Source: Helicobacter sp. 11S03491-1
GTDB lineage: Bacteria; Campylobacterota; Campylobacteria; Campylobacterales; Helicobacteraceae
NCBI RefSeq assembly: GCF_002272835.1
Contig: NZ_MLAO01000002.1
Location: 124,001 to 188,000 of the forward strand
DNA length: 64,000 bases
Direction: 5' to 3'
This document shows positions 17,741 to 26,351 of this stretch, piece after piece. The notes under the pieces were generated by a model that worked only from the letters and a program-made list of their open reading frames with translations, was not told the origin of the DNA and ran no database searches. The position numbers and the translations under genes were made by a program. Each line of letters starts with the position of its first letter. Position 1 is the first letter of the stretch.

Positions 17741-18766
17741 TTAATTGCTTATACCAAAGAAAATATCGATGGGGTAATTTTTGCCTATTTTTTTAAGGTC
17801 AAGATAAGCATTTACAATCAAAAACTCGTTTTTTGAATGGGTAGAAAGGCGTTCAACGACTGAATCCGGTATTTCAAGATCAAGTAAGACATAAAGATAG
17901 CTTTTTTCGGCATTTTCATCACCATCAGCAATGAATTCAAAAAGCTTAAGCCAAGCATCCGGAGAGAGAAAAGGCTTTGATTCTTTAGCTAGTCTCAGAT
18001 AATTGTTTTCATCATAATGCACATTTTTGCACATTTGAGCAATATCTGCATGCGTGAAAGTTGCACGATTTTGCGAATAAGCTATAAATAATTCTTTGAG
18101 CATTTCTCTATCCAGAAAACCTTCAGAGAGCCGGAGTGCTTTTTGAATTTCTTTATCGCCTCCTCTTTGGGCTATTTGAATAAAAGCGTATTTTTTGAGG
18201 TCAATATTAAAATTTTCTTTAAGCACTTCAAGGGCAAATTTTAAATCTTTTTGAATTTTGTTGTAGGTATTTTTGATAAAAAATTCATTATCTTCAGATA
18301 AATTATATTTTTTGATGTCTTGTCCATTGCCTTGATTGATTTGATTATAGATATCAAAAAGTTTATCTATTTTTGCATAAGAACTAGGGGGAGAGTCCAG
18401 ATTAGCTTGAAGATAAAAACGAGCCAGTATTTTTGAGAGTAGGTTTAAATGGTGATTTTTATAAACTTCTTTTGTAAAAGCTTTTGTAGTGCTTTGTTCA
18501 AAAATTTGGTGGATAATTTTCTCAAAATCCCGATTATTACGATATTCTATGAGCATCCCACGTATCCATTCGCCTAAGAAAAATATCAAAGATAAAACAA
18601 AAAATATTAAAATAATAATAGCAACCCAAACAGCAATAGGCAAATTAAGCGATTGGGATTGATGAGGGGTAGAGAGAGTGTAGCTGCCGGTATCAATACT
18701 ATAAATATAAGCAGCAACAGCAATAATGAATAAAATAGCAAAGATTATATAATATTTGAACCTCAT
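17741..18766 (-). CDS. Conserved two-helix membrane protein of unknown function
   Basis: This 341-residue protein has two transmembrane helices (about residues 4-24 and 46-68) separated by a short periplasmic loop, then a large cytoplasmic, helix-rich, acidic domain. Nothing in it identifies an enzyme. Its start overlaps the end of the dksA-like gene by 4 bp, so it is translated with the dksA-rlmH-accD group. The N-terminal pair of helices is faintly like LapA-type proteins, but I would not name it on that. Confidence 0.75.
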   Translation of the reverse strand: MRFKYYIIFAILFIIAVAAYIYSIDTGSYTLSTPHQSQSLNLPIAVWVAIIILIFFVLSLIFFLGEWIRGMLIEYRNNRDFEKIIHQIFEQSTTKAFTKEVYKNHHLNLLSKILARFYLQANLDSPPSSYAKIDKLFDIYNQINQGNGQDIKKYNLSEDNEFFIKNTYNKIQKDLKFALEVLKENFNIDLKKYAFIQIAQRGGDKEIQKALRLSEGFLDREMLKELFIAYSQNRATFTHADIAQMCKNVHYDENNYLRLAKESKPFLSPDAWLKLFEFIADGDENAEKSYLYVLLDLEIPDSVVERLSTHSKNEFLIVNAYLDLKKIGKNYPIDIFFGISN

Positions 18767-19128
18767 TTTTCGCCTTTGGGTTTGGATTTTTCATGTAATT
18801 GGCGGCATTTAATGCAATATTTTGCATGTGGCTTGATTTTTAATCTCTCAATATCAATTTCATCATCGCACATTTCGCAAATCCCATAAGTTTTATTCTT
18901 AATTTTTTCTAATGAATGTATTATATCTTGTAATTCTAACTTATGTTTTTGGATAATTAAAAAATCAAGTTGTCCTTGTAGGTTTGCAGAAACAATATCG
19001 CCTTGATCTTTGAGGTTGGATGTATTGAGTTCTTTGAGATTGATATTACGCATATCAATGTGAGAAGTAATTTCTTCAAGCCTATCTTGCAGCATTTTTT
19101 CAAAAAATTTGAGATTTTTTTTATCCAA
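18763..19128 (-). CDS. dksA: DksA/TraR-family zinc-finger transcription factor
   Basis: This 121-residue protein has an N-terminal coiled coil and a C-terminal four-Cys zinc finger (CEMCDDEIDIERLKIKPHAKYC with CIKC), as in DksA-like proteins that enter the RNA polymerase secondary channel and alter rRNA and amino-acid gene transcription. Campylobacter and H. pylori carry short homologues. The tip DxxDxA motif of E. coli DksA is not clearly present; the coil has NLKDQGDIVSANLQ, where GD and A may be equivalent. It is embedded in the accD operon. Confidence 0.85.
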   Translation of the reverse strand: MDKKNLKFFEKMLQDRLEEITSHIDMRNINLKELNTSNLKDQGDIVSANLQGQLDFLIIQKHKLELQDIIHSLEKIKNKTYGICEMCDDEIDIERLKIKPHAKYCIKCRQLHEKSKPKGEK

Positions 19129-19138
19129 TAGGATCTCC

Positions 19139-19594
19139 TTATTTGTGATATGGGTGATGGTTAATGATGCTTAAAGCACGATAGATTTGCTCGCATAAAA
19201 TGATTTTCACGATTTTATGACTAAAAGTTAATAAACTTAGACTAACCGGGATGGATTTTGTTAAAAAATCATCATCAAATCCATAAGCTCCACCGATAAA
19301 AAAATTCATTTGAGTTTGGTCTTTAAATAAATTGCTAAAATCAAAACTATTGAGTAGTTTTCCATCCGGATGGAGGGCAATATTTTTACCCTCGGCAATA
19401 AAGGGTAAAAAAGCTTTAGTATAGGATTTTTTGGCATTTTTTTCAGATTGTCTTTGGGCATAAAGTATTTCATTATTCATAATATCTTGGAAAAATAAAG
19501 TTGTTCCAAATTGTTTGCATAGCTTTTGATAATGAAGAATGAAAGTGTTTATTTCACTATTGGGTTTAGTGATCGAGTATAGGTTGCATTTCAT
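19139..19594 (-). CDS. rlmH: 23S rRNA (pseudouridine1915-N3)-methyltransferase
   Basis: This 151-residue SPOUT methyltransferase shows the family glycine loop (NFFIGGAYGFDDDF) and the C-terminal SLLTFSHKIVKIILCEQIYRAL segment with ending HHPYHK, which is characteristic of RlmH/YbeA. It methylates helix 69 pseudouridine on assembled 70S ribosomes. Its 5' end overlaps accD by 29 bp, an arrangement also seen next to accD in H. pylori. Confidence 0.93.
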   Translation of the reverse strand: MKCNLYSITKPNSEINTFILHYQKLCKQFGTTLFFQDIMNNEILYAQRQSEKNAKKSYTKAFLPFIAEGKNIALHPDGKLLNSFDFSNLFKDQTQMNFFIGGAYGFDDDFLTKSIPVSLSLLTFSHKIVKIILCEQIYRALSIINHHPYHK

Positions 19595-20441
19595 GGTTGG
19601 GGTTAAGCATCTTGATAATATCGCCTAAAGTTTTTTTAAGTTCTTTGCGATGAATGACCATGTCAATCAGACCATGTTCAAGTAAAAATTCAGCAGTTTG
19701 AAAACCTTTGGGCAGATCTGTTCCGATGGTTTGTTTGATAACCCTTGCCCCTGCAAACCCAATCATTGCCCCCGGCTCTGCAATGATGAGATCTCCCAAA
19801 AATGCAAATGAAGCGCTCACTCCGCCAAAAGTTGGATCTGTAAGCAGTGAAATAAAGGGGAGTTTGGCATCACTAAGCTTATTGAGTGCTGCGCTTGTCT
19901 TTGCCATTTGCATCAAAGAATAAGTTGATTCTTGCATTCTTGCTCCCCCGCTTGTAGAGATAATTAGTAATGCTTGTTTTTTTGCAATAGCACGATTGAT
20001 GGAGCGGACAATTTTTTCTCCTTCAACAGATCCCAAACTCCCGCCCATAAAGGCAAAATCAAATACAGCAATTTGCAAGGGCATATGGCAAATAGTGGCT
20101 TCCCCTGAAATAACAGAACTGGGGCGACCTGTTTTGCTTTCGTATTTTTTGATTCTTTGTTTGTAACTTTCTTTATCTACAAAGTTTAAAGGATCAATGG
20201 GTTTAAGATTTTTGTCGTATTCTATAAAGCTTTCCTCATCACATAATAGATCAATGCGCTCTTTTGCTGAGATTCTAAAATGATAATTGCATTTTGGACA
20301 AACGCTACATTGAGAAAAAACCTCCTTGTAATACATAAGCGCTGCACAACCGGGGCATTTTATCCAGTGGCTGGTGGTATCTTTTTGTGAAGATTTACCC
20401 TCATCTTTTTTGAGATTTTTCAAAAAATCTGCAAAACCCAT
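19566..20441 (-). CDS. accD: Acetyl-CoA carboxylase carboxyltransferase subunit beta
   Basis: With AccA, this 291-residue subunit moves carboxyl from biotin to acetyl-CoA, giving malonyl-CoA for fatty acids. It has the N-terminal zinc ribbon (WIKCPGCAALMYYKEVF, CSVCPKC) and crotonase-like carboxyltransferase motifs (STSGGARMQES, PTFGGVSASFAFLGD, GFAGARVIKQT). Length is normal. It starts 2 bp after the upstream phosphatase gene. Confidence 0.96.
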   Translation of the reverse strand: MGFADFLKNLKKDEGKSSQKDTTSHWIKCPGCAALMYYKEVFSQCSVCPKCNYHFRISAKERIDLLCDEESFIEYDKNLKPIDPLNFVDKESYKQRIKKYESKTGRPSSVISGEATICHMPLQIAVFDFAFMGGSLGSVEGEKIVRSINRAIAKKQALLIISTSGGARMQESTYSLMQMAKTSAALNKLSDAKLPFISLLTDPTFGGVSASFAFLGDLIIAEPGAMIGFAGARVIKQTIGTDLPKGFQTAEFLLEHGLIDMVIHRKELKKTLGDIIKMLNPNHEMQPILDH

Positions 20442-20443
20442 TT

Positions 20444-21169
20444 CTAGTCCTTCTTTGCAATTTTTGTAATCATATCAAAGATTTGCTTATTTCTACTTAC
20501 GAGTAAAAAATGCTCTGAATTCTCTATCCACAAATGCCTGCACAAAAATAGCCCTGCCGCGCAATCATATTTTCTTATTTTGCCCCCAAAAAGCATAAAA
20601 TTTACATCATGAGCAAGTGAAAGCGACAAAGCAGAAGCCCCAAGAGATCGAAATTTAATTTTATGTTCATATAACTTTGCGGCAAGAGAGGGATTAGAGT
20701 AGGCTTTTTCAAAGATCCCACATTGGCTGAGAGAATGATTTTTAAGAATAGGAGTTTGTTGGCAGTCAATAAGACTAAGTTGTTCTAATCCGCTACCCAT
20801 ATCAAAATAGGCATTTTGAGAACAAAAATTAACAACAATAGCTTCTTTGGGAATTTTATTCGAATCATATAATGCTATTGATGCGCCATAGTATGGTATA
20901 TTTGAGAGATAGTTATCGCTTCCATCAAGAGGATCTAAAATAATAATATCCTCACCCTTTCCATTGAGATAACCTGATTCTTCAGAATCAATATTGGCTA
21001 AAGGTAAAAGATGCTGTGTAAAAATTTTTTCACAAATCATGTCTGCTCCCAAACTAATATCCCCACCTGCTCCAATGTCATATTTTTGCATGTGTTCTAT
21101 TTTTCTTTGTGATAAAATTTGAATAATTGTTTTACTTGCTTGAATTGATGCTTTGATAAAATCACTCAA
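20444..21169 (-). CDS. Inositol monophosphatase-family phosphatase
   Basis: The product carries the metal-binding motifs of the IMPase/CysQ/FBPase superfamily: IDSEES, DPLDGSDNY and the C-terminal CAAG element (YDCAAGLF). It hydrolyses a small phosphomonoester such as inositol phosphate or 3'-phosphoadenosine phosphate; the motifs do not separate these. I set the start at the TTG at 21169, preceded by AAGGA at 6 nt, giving 241 residues; the frame extends 8 codons upstream to another TTG. It heads the minus-strand accD operon. Confidence 0.85.
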   Translation of the reverse strand: MSDFIKASIQASKTIIQILSQRKIEHMQKYDIGAGGDISLGADMICEKIFTQHLLPLANIDSEESGYLNGKGEDIIILDPLDGSDNYLSNIPYYGASIALYDSNKIPKEAIVVNFCSQNAYFDMGSGLEQLSLIDCQQTPILKNHSLSQCGIFEKAYSNPSLAAKLYEHKIKFRSLGASALSLSLAHDVNFMLFGGKIRKYDCAAGLFLCRHLWIENSEHFLLVSRNKQIFDMITKIAKKD

Positions 21170-21249
21170 GAAATATCCTTGCAATAGAATCAAATTATTA
21201 TTATAGTGATTTTATTTTTAAGCAAAACTTTATTAAAATAGGAGCGTAT

Positions 21250-21864
21250 GTGCAGGGGTATATTTTAAATACTTTGCCGGTAAAAAATGAAGATATGATT
21301 GTGCATATCCTTACCCCAACAAGCATTAAGAGACTTTATCGATTTTATGGAGCAAGGCATAGTATGATTCATATAGGCAAGAAAATAGACTTTGAAGAAG
21401 AAGGCGGGGGTATTTTTTTGCCTAGACTTAGAAATGTTATGCATTTAGGACATCATTGGGAAAATACTCTAGAGCGCGTCTATGTTTGGCAAAGATTTAT
21501 TCGCTTGTTAAATACACATTTGATAGATGTTTATGAATTAGATAGTTTTTATTTTGACATGCTTAATAGGGGCGCTAATAAATTATCCATACAAAACCCT
21601 TTGCGTGTAGCTCTTGAGATGTATGCCGAACTTTTGGGGTTTGAGGGCAGAGATGATAGGGGAAGGCAGTGTTTTGTTTGTGGGGAGGCGACAAATCACG
21701 AAGTAGGTCTTGGAAGAGCATTTTTATTTGGACATCTTAGGTGTATTGGAGGGAGGGCTTTTCATAAGGATAAAATTCTAGAATTTTTATCAACAAAATC
21801 CACACTCCACTTAGAAGATAAAATCATTGAGGGAATGTGGGAAGTGCTTATAAAGGGTTTGTAA
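21250..21864 (+). CDS. recO: DNA repair protein RecO
   Basis: This 204-residue protein begins with an OB-fold domain (MQGYILNTLPVKNEDMIVHIL, near the usual RecO start) and ends with a helical domain containing the CFVCGE zinc half-site. Epsilonproteobacterial RecO is this short, divergent type. It helps load RecA onto SSB-coated DNA. The start is GTG, with AGGAG 5 nt before it. Its 3' end overlaps that of the convergent ppk2 gene by 17 bp. Confidence 0.8.
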   Translation: MQGYILNTLPVKNEDMIVHILTPTSIKRLYRFYGARHSMIHIGKKIDFEEEGGGIFLPRLRNVMHLGHHWENTLERVYVWQRFIRLLNTHLIDVYELDSFYFDMLNRGANKLSIQNPLRVALEMYAELLGFEGRDDRGRQCFVCGEATNHEVGLGRAFLFGHLRCIGGRAFHKDKILEFLSTKSTLHLEDKIIEGMWEVLIKGL

Positions 21865-22693
21865 TGTTTTGATGGGGATTTTGAGAGTAAGAATGGATAA
21901 TTTTGGGGTCTGCAAGCAAGCAAACACTTCCGGGATCTTTGCCTTCATAATCAATCTTGCTTAATAAATCTCTGGCAATATTCAATCGAGCTGCTTTTTT
22001 GTCATTAGAATCAACAATAATCCAAGGAGCATAAGGTGCATGTGTTCTGGAAAACATTTTCTCAAAGGCTTGGGTATATTCATCCCATAAACTAAGTGAT
22101 TTGGAATCAATGGGGCTTAGCTTCCACATTTTTAACGGATCTGTTTTGCGATTTTTGATACGCCGTTTTTGTTCATTTTGATTGACATTAAGAAAATATT
22201 TAAAAAGCATGATACCACTCGAAATAAGCATTTGTTCGAGGTTTGATACTTGATAAATAAATTGTTTATATTCTTCTTGTGTGCAAAACCCCATTACTTT
22301 TTCTACACCAGCCCTGTTATACCAGCTTCTATCAAAAAAGACGATTTCCCCTCCGGATGGCAATGTGCTAATATAACGCATGAAATACCATTGTGATTTT
22401 TCAGTTTCAGTTGGTTTTTGAAGGGCGATAATGCGACACCCCCTAGGATTGAGATGCTCACTCAAGGCTTTGATGGTCCCTCCTTTTCCTGCTCCATCTC
22501 TGCCTTCCATGATGATAACGATTTTTTGGCGTGTGTTTTTCACCCAATTTTGAAGTTTTACAAGTTCAATTTGGAGTTTGATAATTTCTTGATTATAAAA
22601 CCACTCTTTGAGTTTATCATTTTTGTTGTAGGGAGATTTTTTGTTGGGTTGGGATTCCGGACGCATAGTGATAATAGAGTGTTGTTTTGACAT
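21848..22693 (-). CDS. ppk2: Polyphosphate kinase 2 (class I)
   Basis: This 281-residue protein contains a P-loop (MEGRDGAGKGGTIKAL), lid residues around FFDRSWYNRAGVEKVMGF and the KTDPLKMWKLSPID segment, which are hallmarks of PPK2. It makes nucleoside triphosphates (ATP or GTP) from diphosphates with polyphosphate. Length equals one-domain class I members. It is transcribed alone, divergent from cinA. Confidence 0.94.
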   Translation of the reverse strand: MSKQHSIITMRPESQPNKKSPYNKNDKLKEWFYNQEIIKLQIELVKLQNWVKNTRQKIVIIMEGRDGAGKGGTIKALSEHLNPRGCRIIALQKPTETEKSQWYFMRYISTLPSGGEIVFFDRSWYNRAGVEKVMGFCTQEEYKQFIYQVSNLEQMLISSGIMLFKYFLNVNQNEQKRRIKNRKTDPLKMWKLSPIDSKSLSLWDEYTQAFEKMFSRTHAPYAPWIIVDSNDKKAARLNIARDLLSKIDYEGKDPGSVCLLADPKIIHSYSQNPHQNITNPL

Positions 22694-22771
22694 TTTATTT
22701 CCTTGTTTGTTTCAAAATAAGTTATAAAAATTATATAATTTTATTATACCTATTATTTTGGAGATGGCAAC

Positions 22772-23248
22772 ATGGAATTTCAGAGTTTAAATGTATGGAT
22801 TATGGAGACTTTAAAATCAAAAAACAAAAAAGTTACAACTGCAGAAAGTTGTACCGGTGGGCTTTTGGCATATCAATTTACTTCTATTGGGGGAGCTTCA
22901 GATATTTATGAGGGCGGGATTATTAGCTATGGGAATGAAATCAAACATCGTTATTTGAAAGTCAAAAATGAATCTCTGAAAAAATATGGCGCAGTAAGTG
23001 CAATAGTGGTAGAAGATATGCTTTTAGGAGCTTTAGAGATGTTTGGCGCTGATTATGCTATTGCCACAAGCGGTATTGCCGGACCCGGTGGGGGAAGTTT
23101 GGATAAACCTGTTGGGACTGTTTATATAGGAGTGCAAGAAGTAGGTAAGAAGCCTTCTATAGAGAAATTTTTATTTGCAGGAGATCGTAGGGGAATCCAA
23201 GAGCAAAGCTGTAAGAAGGCTTTGGAAATATTAGCAAGGAATTTGTAA
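22772..23248 (+). CDS. pncC: CinA C-terminal domain / nicotinamide-nucleotide amidohydrolase
   Basis: This 158-residue stand-alone CinA-C domain shows TAESCTGG at residues about 24-31, GGIISYGNEIK and the ATSGIAGPGGG motif. Homologues (PncC/YgaD) deamidate NMN to nicotinic acid mononucleotide in the pyridine-nucleotide salvage cycle. GGAGATGGCAAC precedes the ATG. The tRNA cluster promoter begins 16 bp after its stop. Confidence 0.9.
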   Translation: MEFQSLNVWIMETLKSKNKKVTTAESCTGGLLAYQFTSIGGASDIYEGGIISYGNEIKHRYLKVKNESLKKYGAVSAIVVEDMLLGALEMFGADYAIATSGIAGPGGGSLDKPVGTVYIGVQEVGKKPSIEKFLFAGDRRGIQEQSCKKALEILARNL

Positions 23249-23263
23249 TTTTGTGCGATAAGC

Positions 23264-23292
23264 TTGACAAATGAGCGTAAAAAAAATATAAT
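23264..23292 (+). promoter_or_regulatory. Near-consensus sigma-70 promoter of the tRNA cluster
   Basis: TTGACA (23264-23269), a 17-nt spacer and TATAAT (23287-23292) form a perfect -35/-10 pair about 46 bp before the first tRNA. Perfect -35 boxes are unusual among Helicobacter protein-coding promoters, consistent with strong stable-RNA transcription. Confidence 0.85.
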
Positions 23293-23338
23293 TTCGCTCT
23301 TTTAAAATTAAAGTGTTATTTCCATAGATTATTGTTTT

Positions 23339-23414
23339 GACCCGTTAGCTCAGTCGGTAGAGCAATTCCCTTTTAAGGAATGGGCCGTTGGTTCGAATCC
23401 AACACGGGTCACCA
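23339..23414 (+). tRNA. tRNA-Lys (anticodon TTT)
   Basis: A cloverleaf can be drawn: acceptor GACCCGT/ACGGGTC, anticodon stem ATTCC/GGAAT with loop CTTTTAA (anticodon TTT), T arm with GTTCGAATC, and encoded ACCA. It is first in a five-gene cluster. Confidence 0.97.
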
Positions 23415-23430
23415 TTAAAAAAGTAGAAGT

Positions 23431-23505
23431 GGCCCCTTCATCTAGCGGTTAGGATACCACCCTTTCACGGTGGCTACAGGGGTTCAAGTCCCCTAGGGGT
23501 CACCA
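23431..23505 (+). tRNA. tRNA-Glu (anticodon TTC), copy 1
   Basis: The acceptor GGCCCCT/AGGGGTC, anticodon stem CCACC/GGTGG with loop CTTTCAC (anticodon TTC), a GC-rich T stem and encoded ACCA identify a standard glutamate tRNA with A37. It lies 16 nt after tRNA-Lys. Confidence 0.96.
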
Positions 23506-23549
23506 CTTTTATTCTTGTTTCCCTTATTGCTAACAATATATTCAGAATT

Positions 23550-23625
23550 GGTCGCTTAGCTCAGTTGGTAGAGCGCTACCCTTACAAGGTAGATGTCACA
23601 AGTTCGAGCCTTGTAGCGACCACCA
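23550..23625 (+). tRNA. tRNA-Val (anticodon TAC)
   Basis: The acceptor GGTCGCT/AGCGACC, anticodon stem CTACC/GGTAG with loop CTTACAA (anticodon TAC), T arm AGTTCGAGCC and encoded ACCA identify tRNA-Val. Confidence 0.97.
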
Positions 23626-23636
23626 CTTGGATATTC

Positions 23637-23713
23637 GGAGCGGTAGTTCAGCCGGTTAGAATACCTGCCTGTCACGCAGGGGGTCGCGGGTTCGAGCCCC
23701 GTCCGCTCCGCCA
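23637..23713 (+). tRNA. tRNA-Asp (anticodon GTC)
   Basis: The acceptor GGAGCGG/CCGCTCC, anticodon loop CTGTCAC (anticodon GTC), discriminator G and encoded GCCA fit tRNA-Asp. It follows tRNA-Val by 11 nt. Confidence 0.97.
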
Positions 23714-23780
23714 CTTCTTCTTTAATAATTTTAAATATTCATTGCAAACTTTAGCATTTGTTAGTTATTTGAATATTTTA

Positions 23781-23856
23781 GACCCCTTCATCTAGTGGCC
23801 AAGGATACCACCCTTTCGAGGTGGCTACAGAAGTTCAAATCTTCTAGGGGTCGCCA
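23781..23856 (+). tRNA. tRNA-Glu (anticodon TTC), divergent copy 2
   Basis: The acceptor GACCCCT/AGGGGTC, anticodon stem CCACC/GGTGG with loop CTTTCGA (anticodon TTC but G37 and A38), an AT-richer T stem (AGAAG/CTTCT), an altered D loop and discriminator G with encoded CCA distinguish it from copy 1, while the anticodon arm shows common origin. Confidence 0.92.
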
Positions 23857-23869
23857 ATTAGCATTTTTT

Positions 23870-23887
23870 AGATTTTTATCTTTTTTT
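23870..23887 (+). terminator. Possible weak terminator of the tRNA cluster
   Basis: A short stem AGAT/ATCT with a T4 loop is followed by a run of seven T, 14 nt after the last tRNA. The stem is too short for confidence. Confidence 0.3.
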
Positions 23888-23905
23888 GATGGCTATGGTG
23901 TTGTT

Positions 23906-24760
23906 TTATTGAGGGCATTCCAAGAATAAATCAAATTGGGCACTGTTTCTAAGTTCGCGTTTAGTATCCAGATTGATAATGACTTCTTTTGTTTGATTGA
24001 GTGTGCCGGAGAGTTCTTTTTTGATGACGATTTTACAATCTTTTATGTCAAAAAATTCCGGAATTTTTTTAACTAAGATTTGATATTTATTTTTGGACAA
24101 TCTTTTAAGAGAATATTTTTGATGAGGCGCTATAGTTGAGTATCTATCTATGGATTTTTGAGCGTATTTGTATTCATAAATTTTTCCATCAATATTTGTG
24201 ATTTGAGTATAAGAATCTTGCAAGGAAAATGTTTGGACTTGTTGTTTTGTCTGATAAATCCCTCCTTCCATAAATTTTTGTAATTCTTTGGAGTGAATAT
24301 CTGCAATAAGCTTATGAGATTTTTGAATAAGAGTGATTTCACCTCTTTTTGGTTCATAGAATTCTTCTTGAATAAAAGTTACTTTTTTGGCTTTTGGGTC
24401 GTCTTTTTTGACTTCTTTGAGGAATTCTTGATTCGTTTTTTTTGTTTGAGGTGTTTTTGAATCAGTTTTTTTCTCAGCTATTTCTTTCTCAACTGTTAAA
24501 GGATCTGTTTTTTCTTCGGGTTTAAGAGAGGGAGGAGAAGAGATTTCTTTATTTTTATCACTGACTTCTTCTTTAAGTGGCTGCGAAGCTTGTGGAATAT
24601 CTTGTTTTGAAGGAGTTGTTTGAGTAGGGGCATTAACAATGGGAAGTTTAATATCTTCATTTTGGATTGATTGAGGGGTTTGCGGATTTTCATCAACTTG
24701 TGTATGGGCAAAATTTAACCATACACAGCTTAAAGCAAAACCCCATATAATGTTTTTCAT
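23906..24760 (-). CDS. Exported proline/lysine-rich protein of unknown function
   Basis: This 284-residue protein has a Sec signal peptide (MKNIIWGFALSCVWLNFAHT, cleavage near HTQ), a low-complexity Pro/Thr/Lys/Glu linker (about residues 22-120) and a C-terminal globular part (from about FIQEEFYEP) with two Cys near the end that could form a disulfide. The layout suggests a periplasmic or envelope protein with a flexible spacer. It lies next to der, as an unannotated exported protein does in H. pylori. I do not recognise a function. Confidence 0.75.
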   Translation of the reverse strand: MKNIIWGFALSCVWLNFAHTQVDENPQTPQSIQNEDIKLPIVNAPTQTTPSKQDIPQASQPLKEEVSDKNKEISSPPSLKPEEKTDPLTVEKEIAEKKTDSKTPQTKKTNQEFLKEVKKDDPKAKKVTFIQEEFYEPKRGEITLIQKSHKLIADIHSKELQKFMEGGIYQTKQQVQTFSLQDSYTQITNIDGKIYEYKYAQKSIDRYSTIAPHQKYSLKRLSKNKYQILVKKIPEFFDIKDCKIVIKKELSGTLNQTKEVIINLDTKRELRNSAQFDLFLECPQ

Positions 24761-24860
24761 CTAAAAGACTCCTGTAAGTTTTAAAGTTTTGGCTATGATT
24801 ACATATCCATAAAATAATTAGCAAATTATAAGAAAAATATTATTAAAGAGAAGCAAATTT

Positions 24861-26246
24861 ATGAAAAAAATCGCAATTTTGGGCAAACCAAATGTAGGTA
24901 AAAGCTCTTTATTTAATCGATTAGCCAAAGAACGCATTGCTATTACATCAGATATTTCAGGCACAACCAGAGATGTGAATAAAAAAATTATTTCTATTTG
25001 GGGCAATGAAATTGAACTTTGTGATACAGGCGGGATTGATGAGAGTGTTTGTTTGTTTAAAAAGGTTAAAGAATTAAGCTTAAAAACCGCAAAAGAAGCT
25101 GATATTGTACTCTATCTTGTAGATGGAAAGCTAACCCCTCAAGATGAGGATAAAAAACTTTTTAGAGAGATAAGCAAAATCAATAAAAAGTGCTTTTTGG
25201 TCATCAATAAAGTTGATAATGATAAAGAAAAACAATTTGCCTATGAGTTTGATTGTTTTGGAATGAAAGATTTATATTTTATCTCTGTAAGCCATAATCG
25301 TGGCATAACGAATCTTATTGAAGCAATTTTATTGGAATTGGGATTGGGGCAAATTATCATAGATGAGAGTCAAGATGACGAAGATATTTCCACTTATATA
25401 CAAAATACACACGAAGATTTTGTAGATGTGCCGCAATTGGATTGTTCCAGTCAAATTAATGTAGGGATTATCGGTAGAGTGAATGTAGGTAAAAGTTCTT
25501 TGTTGAATGCTTTGATTGGACAAGAAAGGAGTGTGGTGAGTGAAATAGGTGGCACTACAATCGATCCTGTAGATGAAAAAATTATTATCAAAGACAAAGA
25601 AGTTTGCTTTGTAGATACTGCCGGGATCAGACGCAGAAGCAAGATTGAAGGGATTGAAAAATATGCTTTAGAGAGGACGAATAAAATACTTGAAAAAAGT
25701 CATATTGCCTTGCTTGTATTAGATGTAAGCACTCCTTTTGTTGAACTTGATGAAAAGATTAGCTCTTTAGCAGATAAGCATGCTTTAGGGGTAATTATTG
25801 TCCTCAACAAATGGGATATACGATATGCAGAATATAAGACTATTATCGCAGAATTAAAAAGAAAATTTAGATTTTTAGAATATGCTCCTCTTATCACAGT
25901 AAGCGCACTTAACCATCGTCATATTCAAGAACTTAAAGAAAAAATTTTAGAAGTTTATGAATACTTTTCTTATCGTATTCCTACAAGCAAGCTCAATGAA
26001 ACTATTTTGGAAGCTACCAAAAGACATCTTCTTCCCAGTGATCATGGCAAGATTGTAAAAATTTATTATGCCACTCAATATGATGTTTGTCCTCCAAGAA
26101 TTGCTCTAATTATGAACAAACCCCAAGCCTTGCATTTTAGTTATAAGAGATATTTAGTGAATTTTATGAGAGAAAAATTTGGATTTATGGGAACCCCCAT
26201 TATTTTTACTCCAAAAGGGAAGTCTCAAGATCAGGCAAAATCATGA
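24861..26246 (+). CDS. der: Ribosome-assembly GTPase Der (EngA)
   Basis: The 461-residue protein has two tandem G domains, each with a P-loop ([14 protein letters not shown] at residues 8-21 and [14 protein letters not shown] near 200), DTGG/DTAG G3 motifs and NKVD/NKWD G4 motifs, then a KH-like C-terminal domain ending FTPKGK. It acts in 50S subunit maturation. The ATG is preceded by AAAGAGAAG. Confidence 0.96.
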   Translation: MKKIAILGKPNVGKSSLFNRLAKERIAITSDISGTTRDVNKKIISIWGNEIELCDTGGIDESVCLFKKVKELSLKTAKEADIVLYLVDGKLTPQDEDKKLFREISKINKKCFLVINKVDNDKEKQFAYEFDCFGMKDLYFISVSHNRGITNLIEAILLELGLGQIIIDESQDDEDISTYIQNTHEDFVDVPQLDCSSQINVGIIGRVNVGKSSLLNALIGQERSVVSEIGGTTIDPVDEKIIIKDKEVCFVDTAGIRRRSKIEGIEKYALERTNKILEKSHIALLVLDVSTPFVELDEKISSLADKHALGVIIVLNKWDIRYAEYKTIIAELKRKFRFLEYAPLITVSALNHRHIQELKEKILEVYEYFSYRIPTSKLNETILEATKRHLLPSDHGKIVKIYYATQYDVCPPRIALIMNKPQALHFSYKRYLVNFMREKFGFMGTPIIFTPKGKSQDQAKS

Positions 26247-26351
26247 ATAAGATAAATGATTTTTCAATAAAATGTATATCAAAATATTTAATTTTTTTAA
26301 CTTCTAAAAATTTTTTGAATACTGCTAATATTTTTTTGAGGATATAAACTT

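Noticed and set aside
23565-23795. A 76-codon plus-strand frame
   Set aside because: It runs over tRNA-Val and tRNA-Asp and has no protein-like character.
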